This document shows, piece by piece, positions 1 to 8,099 of a stretch of 64,000 bases of DNA. The number at the start of each line of letters is the position of its first letter. Position 1 is the first letter of the stretch. This stretch comes from Romboutsia sedimentorum (GTDB lineage Bacteria > Bacillota > Clostridia > Peptostreptococcales > Peptostreptococcaceae), in contig NZ_JASKYM010000001.1 of the NCBI RefSeq assembly GCF_030131845.1, forward strand, positions 434,001 to 498,000, in the 5' to 3' direction. The position numbers were made by a program, and so were the translations under genes. The notes beneath the pieces were generated by a model, which worked only from the letters and a program-made list of their open reading frames with translations, was not told the DNA's origin and did no database searches.

Positions 1-281
1 TTCATATCGCTCTTACCATCAAAGGAATTATATGTTTTAAGATTCTTTGTTTTTATTTTATTTCTAAATTAATTATACTCATTAAGGAAGTTTGATGCAG
101 GTCCAGCATTCCTAAATATTGTTAAATCAAACTTATCATTAAATGAATCCATATCTTTTGGATTACATATAACTAGCTTTAAGTTTTCTCTTAACTTAGA
201 AGTTATAAATAAATCTTCTTCATAATAACGTCTACCGTTAGCGTTGTAATACAAGTCCGTTACAAATAATATTTTTTTCAT
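1..281 (-). pseudogene. ATP-grasp protein, broken N-terminal copy
   Basis: This is a second copy of the start of the ATP-grasp gene at 4277-5104, running off the left edge of the window. It has the same ATG and ribosome binding site, but codon 71 is TAA where the intact copy has CAA (Gln), so translation would stop after 70 residues. The old frame stays open after the stop up to the window edge. Two further substitutions change Pro66 to Leu and a Gly to Ser. All three differences are C:G to T:A changes relative to the intact copy, as expected for a copy drifting without selection. The part outside the window cannot be judged. Confidence 0.85.
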
Positions 282-374
282 TTGCCAATCCCCTTTTTAA
301 TATACTTTAGCATATAATACTAAATATTCAAGCATTATTTATTATTGACCTTTCATATTATCTATTCGCTAAAA
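1..374. repeat. Long direct repeat, copy 1
   Basis: Bases 1-374 match 4824-5197 with three substitutions seen by eye. The repeat covers the start of the ATP-grasp gene, its upstream region, and the last four codons plus stop of the small ORF at 362-511. It may extend left of the window. The two copies lie in the same orientation and flank about 4.4 kb, so recombination between them could delete that segment. Confidence 0.9.
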
Positions 375-511
375 TAACTAGCTGTAGCAATTCCTATAAG
401 TATATACATAGGAGTAAGAAGATATATTCCAAATGTATCTGCAAAAAACATTGCAGCACAATACAATATTAACGCCAATGCTACTAATATAAATTCCTTT
501 TGAAATTTCAT
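362..511 (-). CDS. Small membrane protein, 49 aa
   Basis: Short ORF starting MKFQKEFILVALALIL, preceded by a good ribosome binding site (AAAGGGGAG, about 5 bases before ATG). It is almost entirely hydrophobic, with two likely membrane segments (about residues 6-24 and 27-45) and a short polar tail ending FSE. It sits just upstream of the broken ATP-grasp copy in the same direction. At the intact ATP-grasp gene only the last four codons of this ORF remain (5185-5197), so the arrangement here looks ancestral. Function unknown. Confidence 0.6.
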   Translation of the reverse strand: MKFQKEFILVALALILYCAAMFFADTFGIYLLTPMYILIGIATASYFSE

Positions 512-891
512 ATCCACTCCCCTTTAGAGTTTTACTAAATGAAAAACAAACTTTATTATATAAAACTAACATTTATTTTTTTTCAATAATATAAAACACT
601 TATATTCTCAAAAAAACTATTCAACTATATTTTAGGGCTTTTTATATTATCCTTTTGACTAACAATTCTTGTAGTTATATAATATTTCGATTTCCCACAT
701 AAAAAAAGACCTCTTCTAACTATTATAAAAAATCCTAATAGTATAAAATATATAACTGATGATATATTTTATCAATTATTTATAAAAAAATTAAGATTAA
801 GTGATAATAAATATTTTTTTATTCGTTATATATAATGTAAAAGCTTTTACTTGCAATTATTCAATACTAGAAATAAATATAGGAGGTTTAT
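512..891. other. Intergenic region upstream of sigma factor gene
   Basis: About 380 very AT-rich bases between the divergent small ORF and the sigma factor gene. I see no further ORF with a ribosome binding site. The only clear signal is the palindrome listed at 837-850. An autoregulated ECF promoter is expected here but I cannot identify its -35/-10 with confidence. Confidence 0.5.
837..850. promoter_or_regulatory. Perfect palindrome GTAAAAGCTTTTAC before sigma gene
   Basis: A 14-base perfect inverted repeat lies about 40 bases before the sigma factor start codon. It is too short and lacks a T-run, so it is not a terminator. It could be an operator or part of the promoter region; the factor is unknown. 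Confidence 0.3.
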
Positions 892-1452
892 ATGGGTTGT
901 AATGAAACAAATTATATAAAAAGATTAAAAAAGAAGAAAGAAGACGCTTTAGACTTTATTGTTGATATTTACTTGCCTTTAGTTAAAGGTGTAACGTACA
1001 AGGTACTTTCACCTCTTAGAAATGAAGGCATAATAGAGGAGTGTATTAATGATGTATTTCTTTCAGTGTGGAACAATTCAGAAAAATTCACAGGAGATAC
1101 GAATGACTTTAAAAAGTGGATATGTGCGATTGCTAAGTTTAAGGCGATAGATTATTACCGAAAAGAGATAAAAAAAGCAGAAGTTATCTTAGAAGAAACT
1201 GATGTATTCGATAATAATTTAGTTGAAGATGAGATACTTGCTACCGAAGAAAGAAATGAGCTAATAAGAGTTATTAATTTATTAGAGCCTATGGATAGAG
1301 AAATATTCATTATGAAGTTTTTCTTAGGAATGAAATCAGAACTCATAGCTTCAAAGCTTGGCGTTACAAAGGCTAGTATAGACAATAAAATATACAGAGG
1401 TAAGAAAAAACTCAAAACAAAATTAGTAAATTTGAGATTGGGGGTAATGTAA
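892..1452 (+). CDS. ECF-type RNA polymerase sigma factor
   Basis: A 186-residue sigma-70 family protein of extracytoplasmic-function size. Region 2 spans about residues 20-105, with the typical DVFLSVW core and a WICAIAKFKAIDYYRK stretch matching the conserved 2.3/2.4 part. Region 4 spans about 128-178 (PMDREIFIMKFFLGM, then a helix-turn-helix around ASKLGVTKASIDNKIYRGKKKL). The start follows AGGAGG by 6 bases. The next gene, two bases after the stop, is its likely membrane anti-sigma factor, so the pair probably senses an envelope signal. The target promoters are not known. Confidence 0.88.
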   Translation: MGCNETNYIKRLKKKKEDALDFIVDIYLPLVKGVTYKVLSPLRNEGIIEECINDVFLSVWNNSEKFTGDTNDFKKWICAIAKFKAIDYYRKEIKKAEVILEETDVFDNNLVEDEILATEERNELIRVINLLEPMDREIFIMKFFLGMKSELIASKLGVTKASIDNKIYRGKKKLKTKLVNLRLGVM

Positions 1453-1453
1453 T

Positions 1454-2593
1454 ATGAAGGATATCTATGAATTATTGAATGATGTTGATATAGATGAAAG
1501 TGAATTTGATGAAATAAAAGTTAATTATATTGAAAAAACTAAAGTTAAAAGAAAATTAAAAGATTCTATAAAAAAAGATTCTATAAAAAAGAAAAATAAT
1601 TGGAAGAAAAAAGCTATTGTTGCAGCTACCATAGGGGTTATTGCTACAGCAACTTTTGGAACAATATTTCCTTCATATGCAAAAAACATCCCTATAATAG
1701 GCGACATATTTAGAGCATTAGATAATGATAGAACGGGATTATATGATAATTACAAAGAAAATGCCAATGAAATTAATGTTACTAAGGAAAGCAAAGGAAT
1801 TAGTATAACAGTAAATGATGCTGTCTTTGATGGAAAGACAATAAACTTAACTTATACTATAGAAAGTGATAAAGACTTAGGAGATAAAATTTCCTTTAGT
1901 GGACGTTCGATTGTAATAAAAGGAGATGAATACACAGGTAGCACTGGAAGTTCACAAGTTGTAAAAATTGATAAAAATACTTATGTAGGACAATATAACA
2001 TGACTATATCTAATTTTGTTGATAAGCCAAGGGATTCAGTACATCTTCAATTAAATATTAAAAAACTTATCTTACCAAATAAAGATACGAAAATTACAAA
2101 AGAGATAAAAGGACATTGGAAATTTGATATTACTTTAGATGCTATAAAAGGAAATACTCAAGTTATTAACCAAAGTGTTCAAAAAGAAGGTGCAACAGCT
2201 ACTATAAAAGAATTGAATATAAATCCTATGTCTATGAGTATGATATACTCACAAAAAATTTCAAAAGATATATTGGATAAGTGGGATAGTACATATTTGG
2301 ATATAAAAATAAAAGATGATTTAGGAAATAGCTATTCTGGTCAAGATAATGGTGGATCTGGAGATATATATGGTAATATGACTTGGAGCAAGACTTTAGA
2401 AAAACCAAAAGAAAATGCAACTAAGCTTATAATAACTCCGATTGTAGAACTTAGCATTAATACAAAAGATAATTCCGGTGGAGTTGAATATGATGCTGAT
2501 GGAAAAGAAAAACCTATAGTTTCTAAGCTAAGTAATGATGGTTCTAAAAAAGAAATAGTATTAGATGATATTATTGTTGAATTAAATAAGTAA
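1454..2593 (+). CDS. Membrane anti-sigma factor, DUF4179/DUF5643-like
   Basis: A 379-residue single-pass membrane protein encoded directly after the ECF sigma gene. Residues 1-52 are charged and cytoplasmic, including a five-residue tandem duplication (KDSIK twice) encoded by a 15-base repeat near 1558-1588. One membrane helix follows (about 54-72), then SYAKNIPIIGDIF, typical of DUF4179 proteins. The remaining ~300 residues are a beta-rich extracellular region rich in Lys/Asp/Thr. By analogy with similar sigma/DUF4179 pairs, the cytoplasmic part should hold the sigma factor inactive until a surface signal arrives. The signal is unknown. Confidence 0.78.
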   Translation: MKDIYELLNDVDIDESEFDEIKVNYIEKTKVKRKLKDSIKKDSIKKKNNWKKKAIVAATIGVIATATFGTIFPSYAKNIPIIGDIFRALDNDRTGLYDNYKENANEINVTKESKGISITVNDAVFDGKTINLTYTIESDKDLGDKISFSGRSIVIKGDEYTGSTGSSQVVKIDKNTYVGQYNMTISNFVDKPRDSVHLQLNIKKLILPNKDTKITKEIKGHWKFDITLDAIKGNTQVINQSVQKEGATATIKELNINPMSMSMIYSQKISKDILDKWDSTYLDIKIKDDLGNSYSGQDNGGSGDIYGNMTWSKTLEKPKENATKLIITPIVELSINTKDNSGGVEYDADGKEKPIVSKLSNDGSKKEIVLDDIIVELNK

Positions 2594-3204
2594 TTAAGTT
2601 TTAGATATCTTAAAATGAAACCCAGTAAATAAAATATTTACTGGGCTTTTACATGTTAATCTTATAACTAAACCACTATTTGGTAACGAAGACAGTATTG
2701 GGTCAACGCCTATGCCATCACCACCATTACCTCTTATGTCTATAATAAAATTGTTATAATTATCGATGTCTTTATATAATTTTTTTATTTTCTCAGCATC
2801 TTCATTAGTAAACTTCATAAAGCTATTGATTTTAAGATAAGCTATATCTTTATTAATTATTTTTGCTTCTACATTATCTATATTACTTAGCTCTGCTAAA
2901 TTGGTGTGTCCATCCTTAAGCAAACTTATTGAAAAATTCATTACATCATAAAATTCCTTATTATTATCACTATTTTCTATTTTTCCCTTTAAAATTTCGT
3001 ATAAGTCTAGATATTCTATATTAAATTTATTATAAAATGCACCAAAGTTACAATAATTATCCTTCATCGTATTTATAAAGTAATCAAAATCCTCTACTTT
3101 TTCTTCCTTAGTTAATTCATTTAATTTTTAGTCACTACTACATCCAACTGATAAGATAAAGTTAATAACAAGATTAACATAACTAAATTTATTATTTTTT
3201 TCAT
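2594..3204 (-). pseudogene. S41 peptidase lipoprotein, degraded
   Basis: The remains of a secreted S41 (tail-specific protease family) lipoprotein. The ATG at 3204 follows AGGAGG, and the signal peptide begins MKKIINLVML. A frameshift then separates it from a lipobox read as LSVGCSSD in another frame, which is followed at once by a stop. The body frame resumes (FDYFINTMKDNYCNFGAF) and includes the family motifs LLKDGHTN and FIIDIRGNGGDG. The frame then collapses after about residue 135 of the body, so the catalytic Ser/Lys region is missing and the ORF runs into the neighbouring terminator. Three independent lesions mean it is not functional. Confidence 0.82.
2621..2650. terminator. Bidirectional stem-loop terminator
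   Basis: CCCAGTAAAT and ATTTACTGGG form a 10-bp stem followed by CTTTT on the plus strand and GTTTCATTTT on the minus strand. It ends the sigma/anti-sigma operon. The broken S41 reading frame runs straight through it on the other strand. Confidence 0.8.
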
Positions 3205-3242
3205 CTTAATTCCTCCTTAATATAATTAGCTAAAATACAAAA

Positions 3243-3281
3243 AGGATATATTATAAAATTCAATATTTTATAATATATCCT
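3243..3281 (-). terminator. Terminator of flavodoxin-like gene
   Basis: A 16-bp perfect stem (AGGATATATTATAAAA) with a short loop. The minus strand continues into TTTTTG. It lies about 170 bases downstream of the 3452-4150 gene; the bases between hold no ORF I can support. Confidence 0.7.
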
Positions 3282-3451
3282 CTACTAACTTTCAATAAGT
3301 AATTTAAACTATACTCAAAAATACGTCTAAATCGTAAGTAATATTCATAATTTTAAAACTATATTATATTTTTATTGAAGTAATGATGTTTCATCAACTA
3401 TTTGAGAATATGTAAAGTTTAGCGATAAAGAAATAACATTTATTGTTTTAT

Positions 3452-4150
3452 TTACCAAGGTCTTTTTTTATCAAGCCAACCATTTTCTTCCCAATAGTTT
3501 TTGTCAACCATATTCCAATCATTTGATTTTTGCATCATTCTCATTATGGTAAACATAAATTTCAACCTAAAGTTTGGACTTGCTTTACCTACTTTGGCTT
3601 TCGCTTTTATAGAAATTTTAGAAGTGTCCTTTGCAATTGGCCCTTTAATTTTGTCAGTAACTGTTTCCCAACTTGAAGCATTTACACTCTTACTATATTG
3701 AATTACATTAGATATTCCCATCCAAAACATTTGCTGTGCTAATGCTTTTGTGACTTTATTCGCTCCTGCTCCTGAAGCTGTTGAAACAACAATTCCCACT
3801 TTATTAAACATAGCTTCTTTTGGTCGATGAGAAAGCCACATATACCCAAGATGGTCAAAGAAAGTTTTCAGTTGTCCTGTCATTGCATAGCAATAGGTTG
3901 GCGAATCAATAACAACAATATCAGACAACTCCATAGACCTAACAATCTTTTGCACTTTTTTTGCTTGTGGACAATCGTCCTCGCTTTCATTGAAGCACTT
4001 GTAACACCCTACACAAAATTTAGGGGTATCACTTGGCATAAAATACTCATAAACTTCTTTGTCATCACTTAGTATTTTATTAATTATTTGGTTAGTTATG
4101 TGGTAACTACTCCCCTTATGTAATTGCCCATGTATTACAGTGATTTTCAT
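3452..4150 (-). CDS. NAD(P)H-dependent FMN reductase / flavodoxin-fold protein
   Basis: A 232-residue protein with the flavodoxin-like fold of the NADPH-dependent FMN reductase family. The N-terminal strand and loop (VIHGQLHKGSSYHI) bind the FMN phosphate. A CVGCYKCF segment near residue 46 and DSPTYCYAMTGQLKTFFDHLG near 83-103 are typical of the iron-sulfur-flavoprotein-like subgroup. The four-cysteine spacing (C-x2-C-x2-C and a later DCP) resembles a partial metal or Fe-S site, but I cannot confirm a cluster. The C-terminal 60 residues are basic and may form an extra helix pair. It is monocistronic with its own terminator. The substrate is unknown. Confidence 0.75.
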   Translation of the reverse strand: MKITVIHGQLHKGSSYHITNQIINKILSDDKEVYEYFMPSDTPKFCVGCYKCFNESEDDCPQAKKVQKIVRSMELSDIVVIDSPTYCYAMTGQLKTFFDHLGYMWLSHRPKEAMFNKVGIVVSTASGAGANKVTKALAQQMFWMGISNVIQYSKSVNASSWETVTDKIKGPIAKDTSKISIKAKAKVGKASPNFRLKFMFTIMRMMQKSNDWNMVDKNYWEENGWLDKKRPW

Positions 4151-4210
4151 AATCTTAGTCTCCCCAAATTTAAATAATCTTTTTATCTTTAGACATTATG
4201 AATATAGTTA

Positions 4211-4237
4211 AAAGGAGCGTTATTAATTAATGCTCCT
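4211..4237 (-). terminator. Terminator after ATP-grasp gene
   Basis: AAGGAGC and GCTCCTT form a stem around an AT loop; the minus strand continues into TTTTAAC. It lies 40 bases after the ATP-grasp stop codon. Confidence 0.7.
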
Positions 4238-4276
4238 TATACTATGCCCTAAAGTGAAATTTTAGAACTAATTAAC

Positions 4277-5104
4277 TTAATTAGATTCTAAAACCTTATT
4301 AATTGATTTTTTTAATGCTTCTATAAATTTTTCTTGTAATTCTGATGATAACTCAAGAATTGAAAGATAAGGGTTCAAATCTTCTAATTCAACAAGAAGA
4401 AGATTTCCATTTTCATCTCTACAAGCATCAATTCTTTGAATCCCATGATCTATGTTATTCCAATCAATGAACTTCATAGCAAATTCTAAGTCTTTACCAG
4501 TAGCCTTATACTCTTGAAGTTCCCATCTTTTTGATTTATCTGGAGCGTAAAGGCAATATTGGAAATCTCTATCTATAAAATAAAAAGATACCTCATATTC
4601 AAAGTTTATAGCAGGTTGAATAAGTGTATTTCTATCTTCTTTAGAGACTTTTTTATAAAGTTCTTCCTTAGACACAAATTCCATTCCAATTGAATCTGCA
4701 CCATCCTTTGGTTTTATAACGTATTTATCAACTTTAGGTAGTTTGTCAAAGTTATCTATTCTATCGATTGTTCTAATCACTGGATAATCTAAATCTGTTA
4801 GTTCGATTAAATAATCTTTGCCATTCATATCGCCCTTACCATCAAAGGAATTATATGTTTTAAGATTCTTTGTTTTTATTTTATTTCTAAATTGATTATA
4901 CTCATTAGGGAAGTTTGATGCAGGTCCAGCATTCCTAAATATTGTTAAATCAAACTTATCATTAAATGAATCCATATCTTTTGGATTACATATAACTAGC
5001 TTTAAGTTTTCTCTTAACTTAGAAGTTATAAATAAATCTTCTTCATAATAACGTCTACCGTTAGCGTTGTAATACAAGTCCGTTACAAATAATATTTTTT
5101 TCAT
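4277..5104 (-). CDS. ATP-grasp domain protein (glutathione-synthase-like)
   Basis: A 275-residue intact protein with an ATP-grasp fold. The N-terminal ~85 residues (KILFVTDLYYNANGRRYYEEDL) form the first alpha/beta domain. The ATP-binding region includes YVIKPKDGADSIGM (about 132-145), and the metal-binding end includes LLVELEDLNPYLS near residue 245. ATP-grasp enzymes couple ATP hydrolysis to joining a carboxylate to an amine or thiol; the partners cannot be told here. The start follows a GGGGATTGGC ribosome binding site. A broken second copy lies at 1-281. The 5-prime region is part of the long direct repeat. Confidence 0.75.
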   Translation of the reverse strand: MKKILFVTDLYYNANGRRYYEEDLFITSKLRENLKLVICNPKDMDSFNDKFDLTIFRNAGPASNFPNEYNQFRNKIKTKNLKTYNSFDGKGDMNGKDYLIELTDLDYPVIRTIDRIDNFDKLPKVDKYVIKPKDGADSIGMEFVSKEELYKKVSKEDRNTLIQPAINFEYEVSFYFIDRDFQYCLYAPDKSKRWELQEYKATGKDLEFAMKFIDWNNIDHGIQRIDACRDENGNLLLVELEDLNPYLSILELSSELQEKFIEALKKSINKVLESN

Positions 5105-5197
5105 TTGCCAATCCCCTTTTTAATATACTTTAGCATATAATACTAAATATTCAAGCATTATTTATTATTGACCTTTCATATTATCTATTCGCTAAAA
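4824..5197. repeat. Long direct repeat, copy 2
   Basis: The matching copy of bases 1-374 (three substitutions). It stops at 5197, inside what would be the tail of the small membrane ORF found whole at 362-511: only TTTAGCGAATAG, read on the minus strand, is kept here. The break after 5197 marks the duplication or deletion junction. Confidence 0.9.
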
Positions 5198-5265
5198 AAG
5201 TATAAGAAAGCTTTACACCTTTTTTACATTTTTAAACATTTTTGGTCAAAAAATGATTTTCCTTG

Positions 5266-5294
5266 TTGACTTCAAAAACATTTTACTCTATTAT
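5266..5294 (+). promoter_or_regulatory. Sigma-A promoter of DUF3100 operon
   Basis: TTGACT (5266-5271) and TATTAT (5289-5294) are separated by exactly 17 bases, 60 bases before the start codon of the first gene. This is close to the housekeeping consensus. Confidence 0.75.
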
Positions 5295-5310
5295 CTTATT
5301 AATAGTCACG

Positions 5311-5328
5311 TTAATGACATGTCATTAA
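5311..5328. promoter_or_regulatory. Perfect 18-base palindrome, likely operator
   Basis: TTAATGACATGTCATTAA is a perfect inverted repeat placed 17 bases after the -10 box, just past the expected transcription start. That is a classic repressor position. It has no T-run and lies before the ribosome binding site, so it is not a terminator. The binding protein is unknown; the regulator encoded at 8100-9386 is one candidate. Confidence 0.6.
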
Positions 5329-5353
5329 TTAATATTTTACTTTAGGAGGAGTT

Positions 5354-6184
5354 ATGGAAAATAGAAAAAATCTCACAAAATTAATGATAGTTGGATTACT
5401 TATAGTTATGCTTTGCGAATTTATAGGTAGATTCACACTAACATTTGGATCAGTATCTTTAGTGCTTTTCCCTATGCTATATGCAGTACTAGTCGGAATT
5501 ATAATAACACCAGATTTACTTGGTCAAAAAATTAAGATTTTAAAAGAAGCTATAGGGGAAAAAGAAATAAATATTGCTGGAGAAGTAGTTGGTATAGCTC
5601 TAGTAATATTAGGTATTAAATATGGATCTACAGTTGGTCCAAACATAGAAAAAATAATAGCAGCAGGGCCAGCTTTCTTAGCTCAAGAATTTGGCCATAT
5701 ATTAGCACCATTAATAGCACTTCCCTTAGCTTTACTTTTAGGGTTTAAAAGAGAAGCAATAGGTGCTACTTCTAGTATAAGTCGTGAAACTTCACTTGGA
5801 GTTATCTCTGAAAAATACGGAATAAATTCACCAGAAGGTAGTGGTGTTCTTGGAACTTACTTAATCGGGACTGTTTTAGGTACAATATACTTCTCTATAT
5901 TAGGATCGGTGTCAATATACTCAGGTCTTCACCCTTACGCACTTGGGATGGCAACTGGAGTTGGTAGCGGTAGTATGATGACAGCTGCAGCATCTTCACT
6001 TTCGACAGTAGTTCCTCCAGAAATGGCTGATACTATATTAGCATATGGTGCTACAAGTAACATGATGTCAAGTATAACAGGACTTATATTCTTAGTATTT
6101 ATATCATTACCACTTACAAATAAGCTTTATGACATATTAGAGCCTAAAATAGGTAGAAAAAATAAAAAGAAAAAAGTAGCATAA
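5354..6184 (+). CDS. DUF3100-like membrane protein
   Basis: A 276-residue polytopic membrane protein with about eight predicted membrane segments, a Gly/Ser-rich stretch (GMATGVGSGSMMTAAASS, about 198-215), and a basic C-terminal tail (KIGRKNKKKKVA). It resembles the DUF3100 family, whose function is not established. It is the first gene of a three-gene unit with a 4-TM protein and an M20 amidohydrolase. By analogy with the AbgT transporter and its AbgAB hydrolase, it may import an amide-linked compound that the hydrolase then cleaves. That role is inference. Ribosome binding site AGGAGGAG. Confidence 0.65.
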   Translation: MENRKNLTKLMIVGLLIVMLCEFIGRFTLTFGSVSLVLFPMLYAVLVGIIITPDLLGQKIKILKEAIGEKEINIAGEVVGIALVILGIKYGSTVGPNIEKIIAAGPAFLAQEFGHILAPLIALPLALLLGFKREAIGATSSISRETSLGVISEKYGINSPEGSGVLGTYLIGTVLGTIYFSILGSVSIYSGLHPYALGMATGVGSGSMMTAAASSLSTVVPPEMADTILAYGATSNMMSSITGLIFLVFISLPLTNKLYDILEPKIGRKNKKKKVA

Positions 6185-6206
6185 TCAAAGAGAGGAGCAT
6201 TAAACA

Positions 6207-6677
6207 ATGTTTAGTAATATAAATTTAAAAAGAAGTTCATATCAGCTTTTAGTTATGCTATTAGTTGGCGCAATGATACTTGTAGGACAAAGGATAAGTA
6301 TTGGAACACCTATAACAACTGCTCTTCCAGGAATGCTTATAATGATATGTGCAGCTATGGTTGCTATGATGTTAAAGGATTTATTTCCAAAATCACTTTT
6401 CCCTGCATTTGGATTTGCAACTATATTAGGGTTACTTCTTAGTTTACCATCTAGCCCTACATCTGATTTTTTTGTAAAGCACGTTAATAACATAGACTTT
6501 ATGGCAATAACTACTCCACTTTTAGCCTTTGCAGGTATATCAGTTGGTAACAAAATACAAGAACTAAAAGCTATGTCTTGGAAAATAGTAATAATATCGC
6601 TTGTAGTATTCACAACAATATTCTTCGCTTGTGCATCTATAGCTCATATAGTTTTAAAAATGCAAGGAGTTATATAA
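6207..6677 (+). CDS. Small 4-TM membrane protein, partner of DUF3100-like protein
   Basis: A 156-residue membrane protein with four likely helices (about residues 13-31, 38-58, 66-85 and 125-148). It starts 22 bases after the DUF3100-like gene behind GAGAGGAG. It contains FPAFGFATILGLLLSLPSSP and a short conserved-looking NKIQEL turn. The pairing suggests that the two proteins together form one transporter, possibly halves of a protein fused in other bacteria. I do not recognise a named family for it. Confidence 0.6.
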   Translation: MFSNINLKRSSYQLLVMLLVGAMILVGQRISIGTPITTALPGMLIMICAAMVAMMLKDLFPKSLFPAFGFATILGLLLSLPSSPTSDFFVKHVNNIDFMAITTPLLAFAGISVGNKIQELKAMSWKIVIISLVVFTTIFFACASIAHIVLKMQGVI

Positions 6678-6713
6678 TCATTTCTTATAAATCTTAATTT
6701 AGGGGGCATTATC

Positions 6714-8030
6714 ATGGACAAACAACAATTAAAAGAATTAGTTATAAAAGCAATTGAGGAAAACAAAGAAAATATATTAGAAATTGGTCGTAAAATCTAC
6801 CAAAACCCAGAGTATGGATATAAAGAATTTAAAACTAGTGAAACAGTTTCTAAGTTTTTAAGAGAAGAATTAAATCTTGAAGTTGAAGAAAACATAGCAG
6901 TTACTGGTTGTGTAGCTGTAGCAAACGCTAACAAAAAAGGACCTCACGTTTCTATACTAGGTGAATTAGATGCTATATCTTGTAAAGATCACAAAGATTC
7001 AAATGAATTAGGTGCGTCTCATACTTGCGGTCATAATATACAAATAGGCGGTCTATTAGGAGCTGCAGTTGGTTTAGTTAAAAGTGGTGTATTAGATTCT
7101 TTAGATGGAAAAGTTTCTTTCATGGCTACTCCATCTGAGGAATTTATACAGTTAGAGTATAGACAACAATTAAAGGACGAAGGTAAAATAACTTACTTTG
7201 GTGGTAAGCAAGAGCTTGTTAAAAAAGGATACTTTGATGATATAGATATGTGTATGATGTTCCACTCTTTAGATATGGGAGAAAATAAAGCTTTAGTTGG
7301 ACCTGAGAGTAACGGATTTATAGGTAAAAAGGTTCAATTTATAGGTAAAGAATCTCACGCTGGCTCTGCTCCATCAGAAGGAATAAATGCCCTAAATGCT
7401 GCAATGTTAGCTATAAACAATGTAAATGCTTTAAGAGAAACTTTCAAAGAATCTGAAAGAGTTAGATTCCATCCAATCTTAACTAAGGCTGGAGATATAG
7501 TAAACGTTGTTCCTGCTGATGTTCAAATGGAATCATACGTTAGAGCTAGAACTATAGATGGTATGGTAAAATACAATGAAAGTATAAACAATGCTCTAAG
7601 AGCTGGTGGAATGGCAGTTGGAGCAGAAGTTAAAATAACTGAAATACCAGGATACTTACCAATACTTCGTTACAAAGATATGGACAACTTATTTGCAAAC
7701 AACTTAGTTGGATTAGGTATAGAAGAAAACAAAATAGTTGACGGTGGAGATTTCGCAGGTTCATTTGACTTGGGAGATATATCTCACATAATGCCTACTC
7801 TACACCCTATGATAGGTGGAGTAAGTGGAAACCTTCATACTAGAGAATATGAAATAGTTGATGAAGACTTAGCATACTTAGTACCTGCAAAGGCTATGGC
7901 TATGACTGTTATAGATTTATTATTTGATGATGCCAAATGCGCTAAGAAAATATTAGATAACTTTACTCCAGTTATGACTAAAGATCAGTATCTAGACTTC
8001 TTAGCTGACCTTGATAAAACTATAGACTAA
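6714..8030 (+). CDS. M20-family amidohydrolase
   Basis: A 438-residue zinc-dependent amidohydrolase of the M20 (AbgB-like) family. The motifs follow the family order: GELDAI near residue 83, HTCGHNIQIGG near 103-113, ATPSEEF near 139-145, and HSLD near 186. The dimerisation/lid domain with SHAGSAPSEG follows near 215-225, then the late GDFAGSFDLGDIS and LHTREYEI stretches. Such enzymes hydrolyse N-acyl or aminobenzoyl-glutamate type amides, peptides or indole conjugates. The substrate here is probably what the two upstream membrane proteins handle. Third gene of the operon, 36 bases after the second, with AGGGGG before ATG. It ends at a strong terminator. Confidence 0.85.
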   Translation: MDKQQLKELVIKAIEENKENILEIGRKIYQNPEYGYKEFKTSETVSKFLREELNLEVEENIAVTGCVAVANANKKGPHVSILGELDAISCKDHKDSNELGASHTCGHNIQIGGLLGAAVGLVKSGVLDSLDGKVSFMATPSEEFIQLEYRQQLKDEGKITYFGGKQELVKKGYFDDIDMCMMFHSLDMGENKALVGPESNGFIGKKVQFIGKESHAGSAPSEGINALNAAMLAINNVNALRETFKESERVRFHPILTKAGDIVNVVPADVQMESYVRARTIDGMVKYNESINNALRAGGMAVGAEVKITEIPGYLPILRYKDMDNLFANNLVGLGIEENKIVDGGDFAGSFDLGDISHIMPTLHPMIGGVSGNLHTREYEIVDEDLAYLVPAKAMAMTVIDLLFDDAKCAKKILDNFTPVMTKDQYLDFLADLDKTID

Positions 8031-8039
8031 TAAAATAAT

Positions 8040-8089
8040 AAAAAAGTGAGTATTTCTTTATCAAGAGTAAATTTCTACTCACTTTTTTA
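8040..8089. terminator. Bidirectional terminator between converging genes
   Basis: AAAAAAGTGAGTA and TACTCACTTTTTTA form the arms, so each strand reads a stem followed by a T-run. It separates the M20 gene from the regulator gene facing it. Confidence 0.85.
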
Positions 8090-8099
8090 TTTAGACTTT

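Noticed and set aside
378-572. 64-residue ORF on the minus strand, Cys/Tyr-rich
   Set aside because: It is an out-of-frame reading of the supported small membrane protein at 362-511, which has the ribosome binding site and a sensible composition.
1-5197. Long direct repeats as ends of a composite transposon
   Set aside because: No transposase, inverted ends or target duplication; the repeats are copies of a host gene region.
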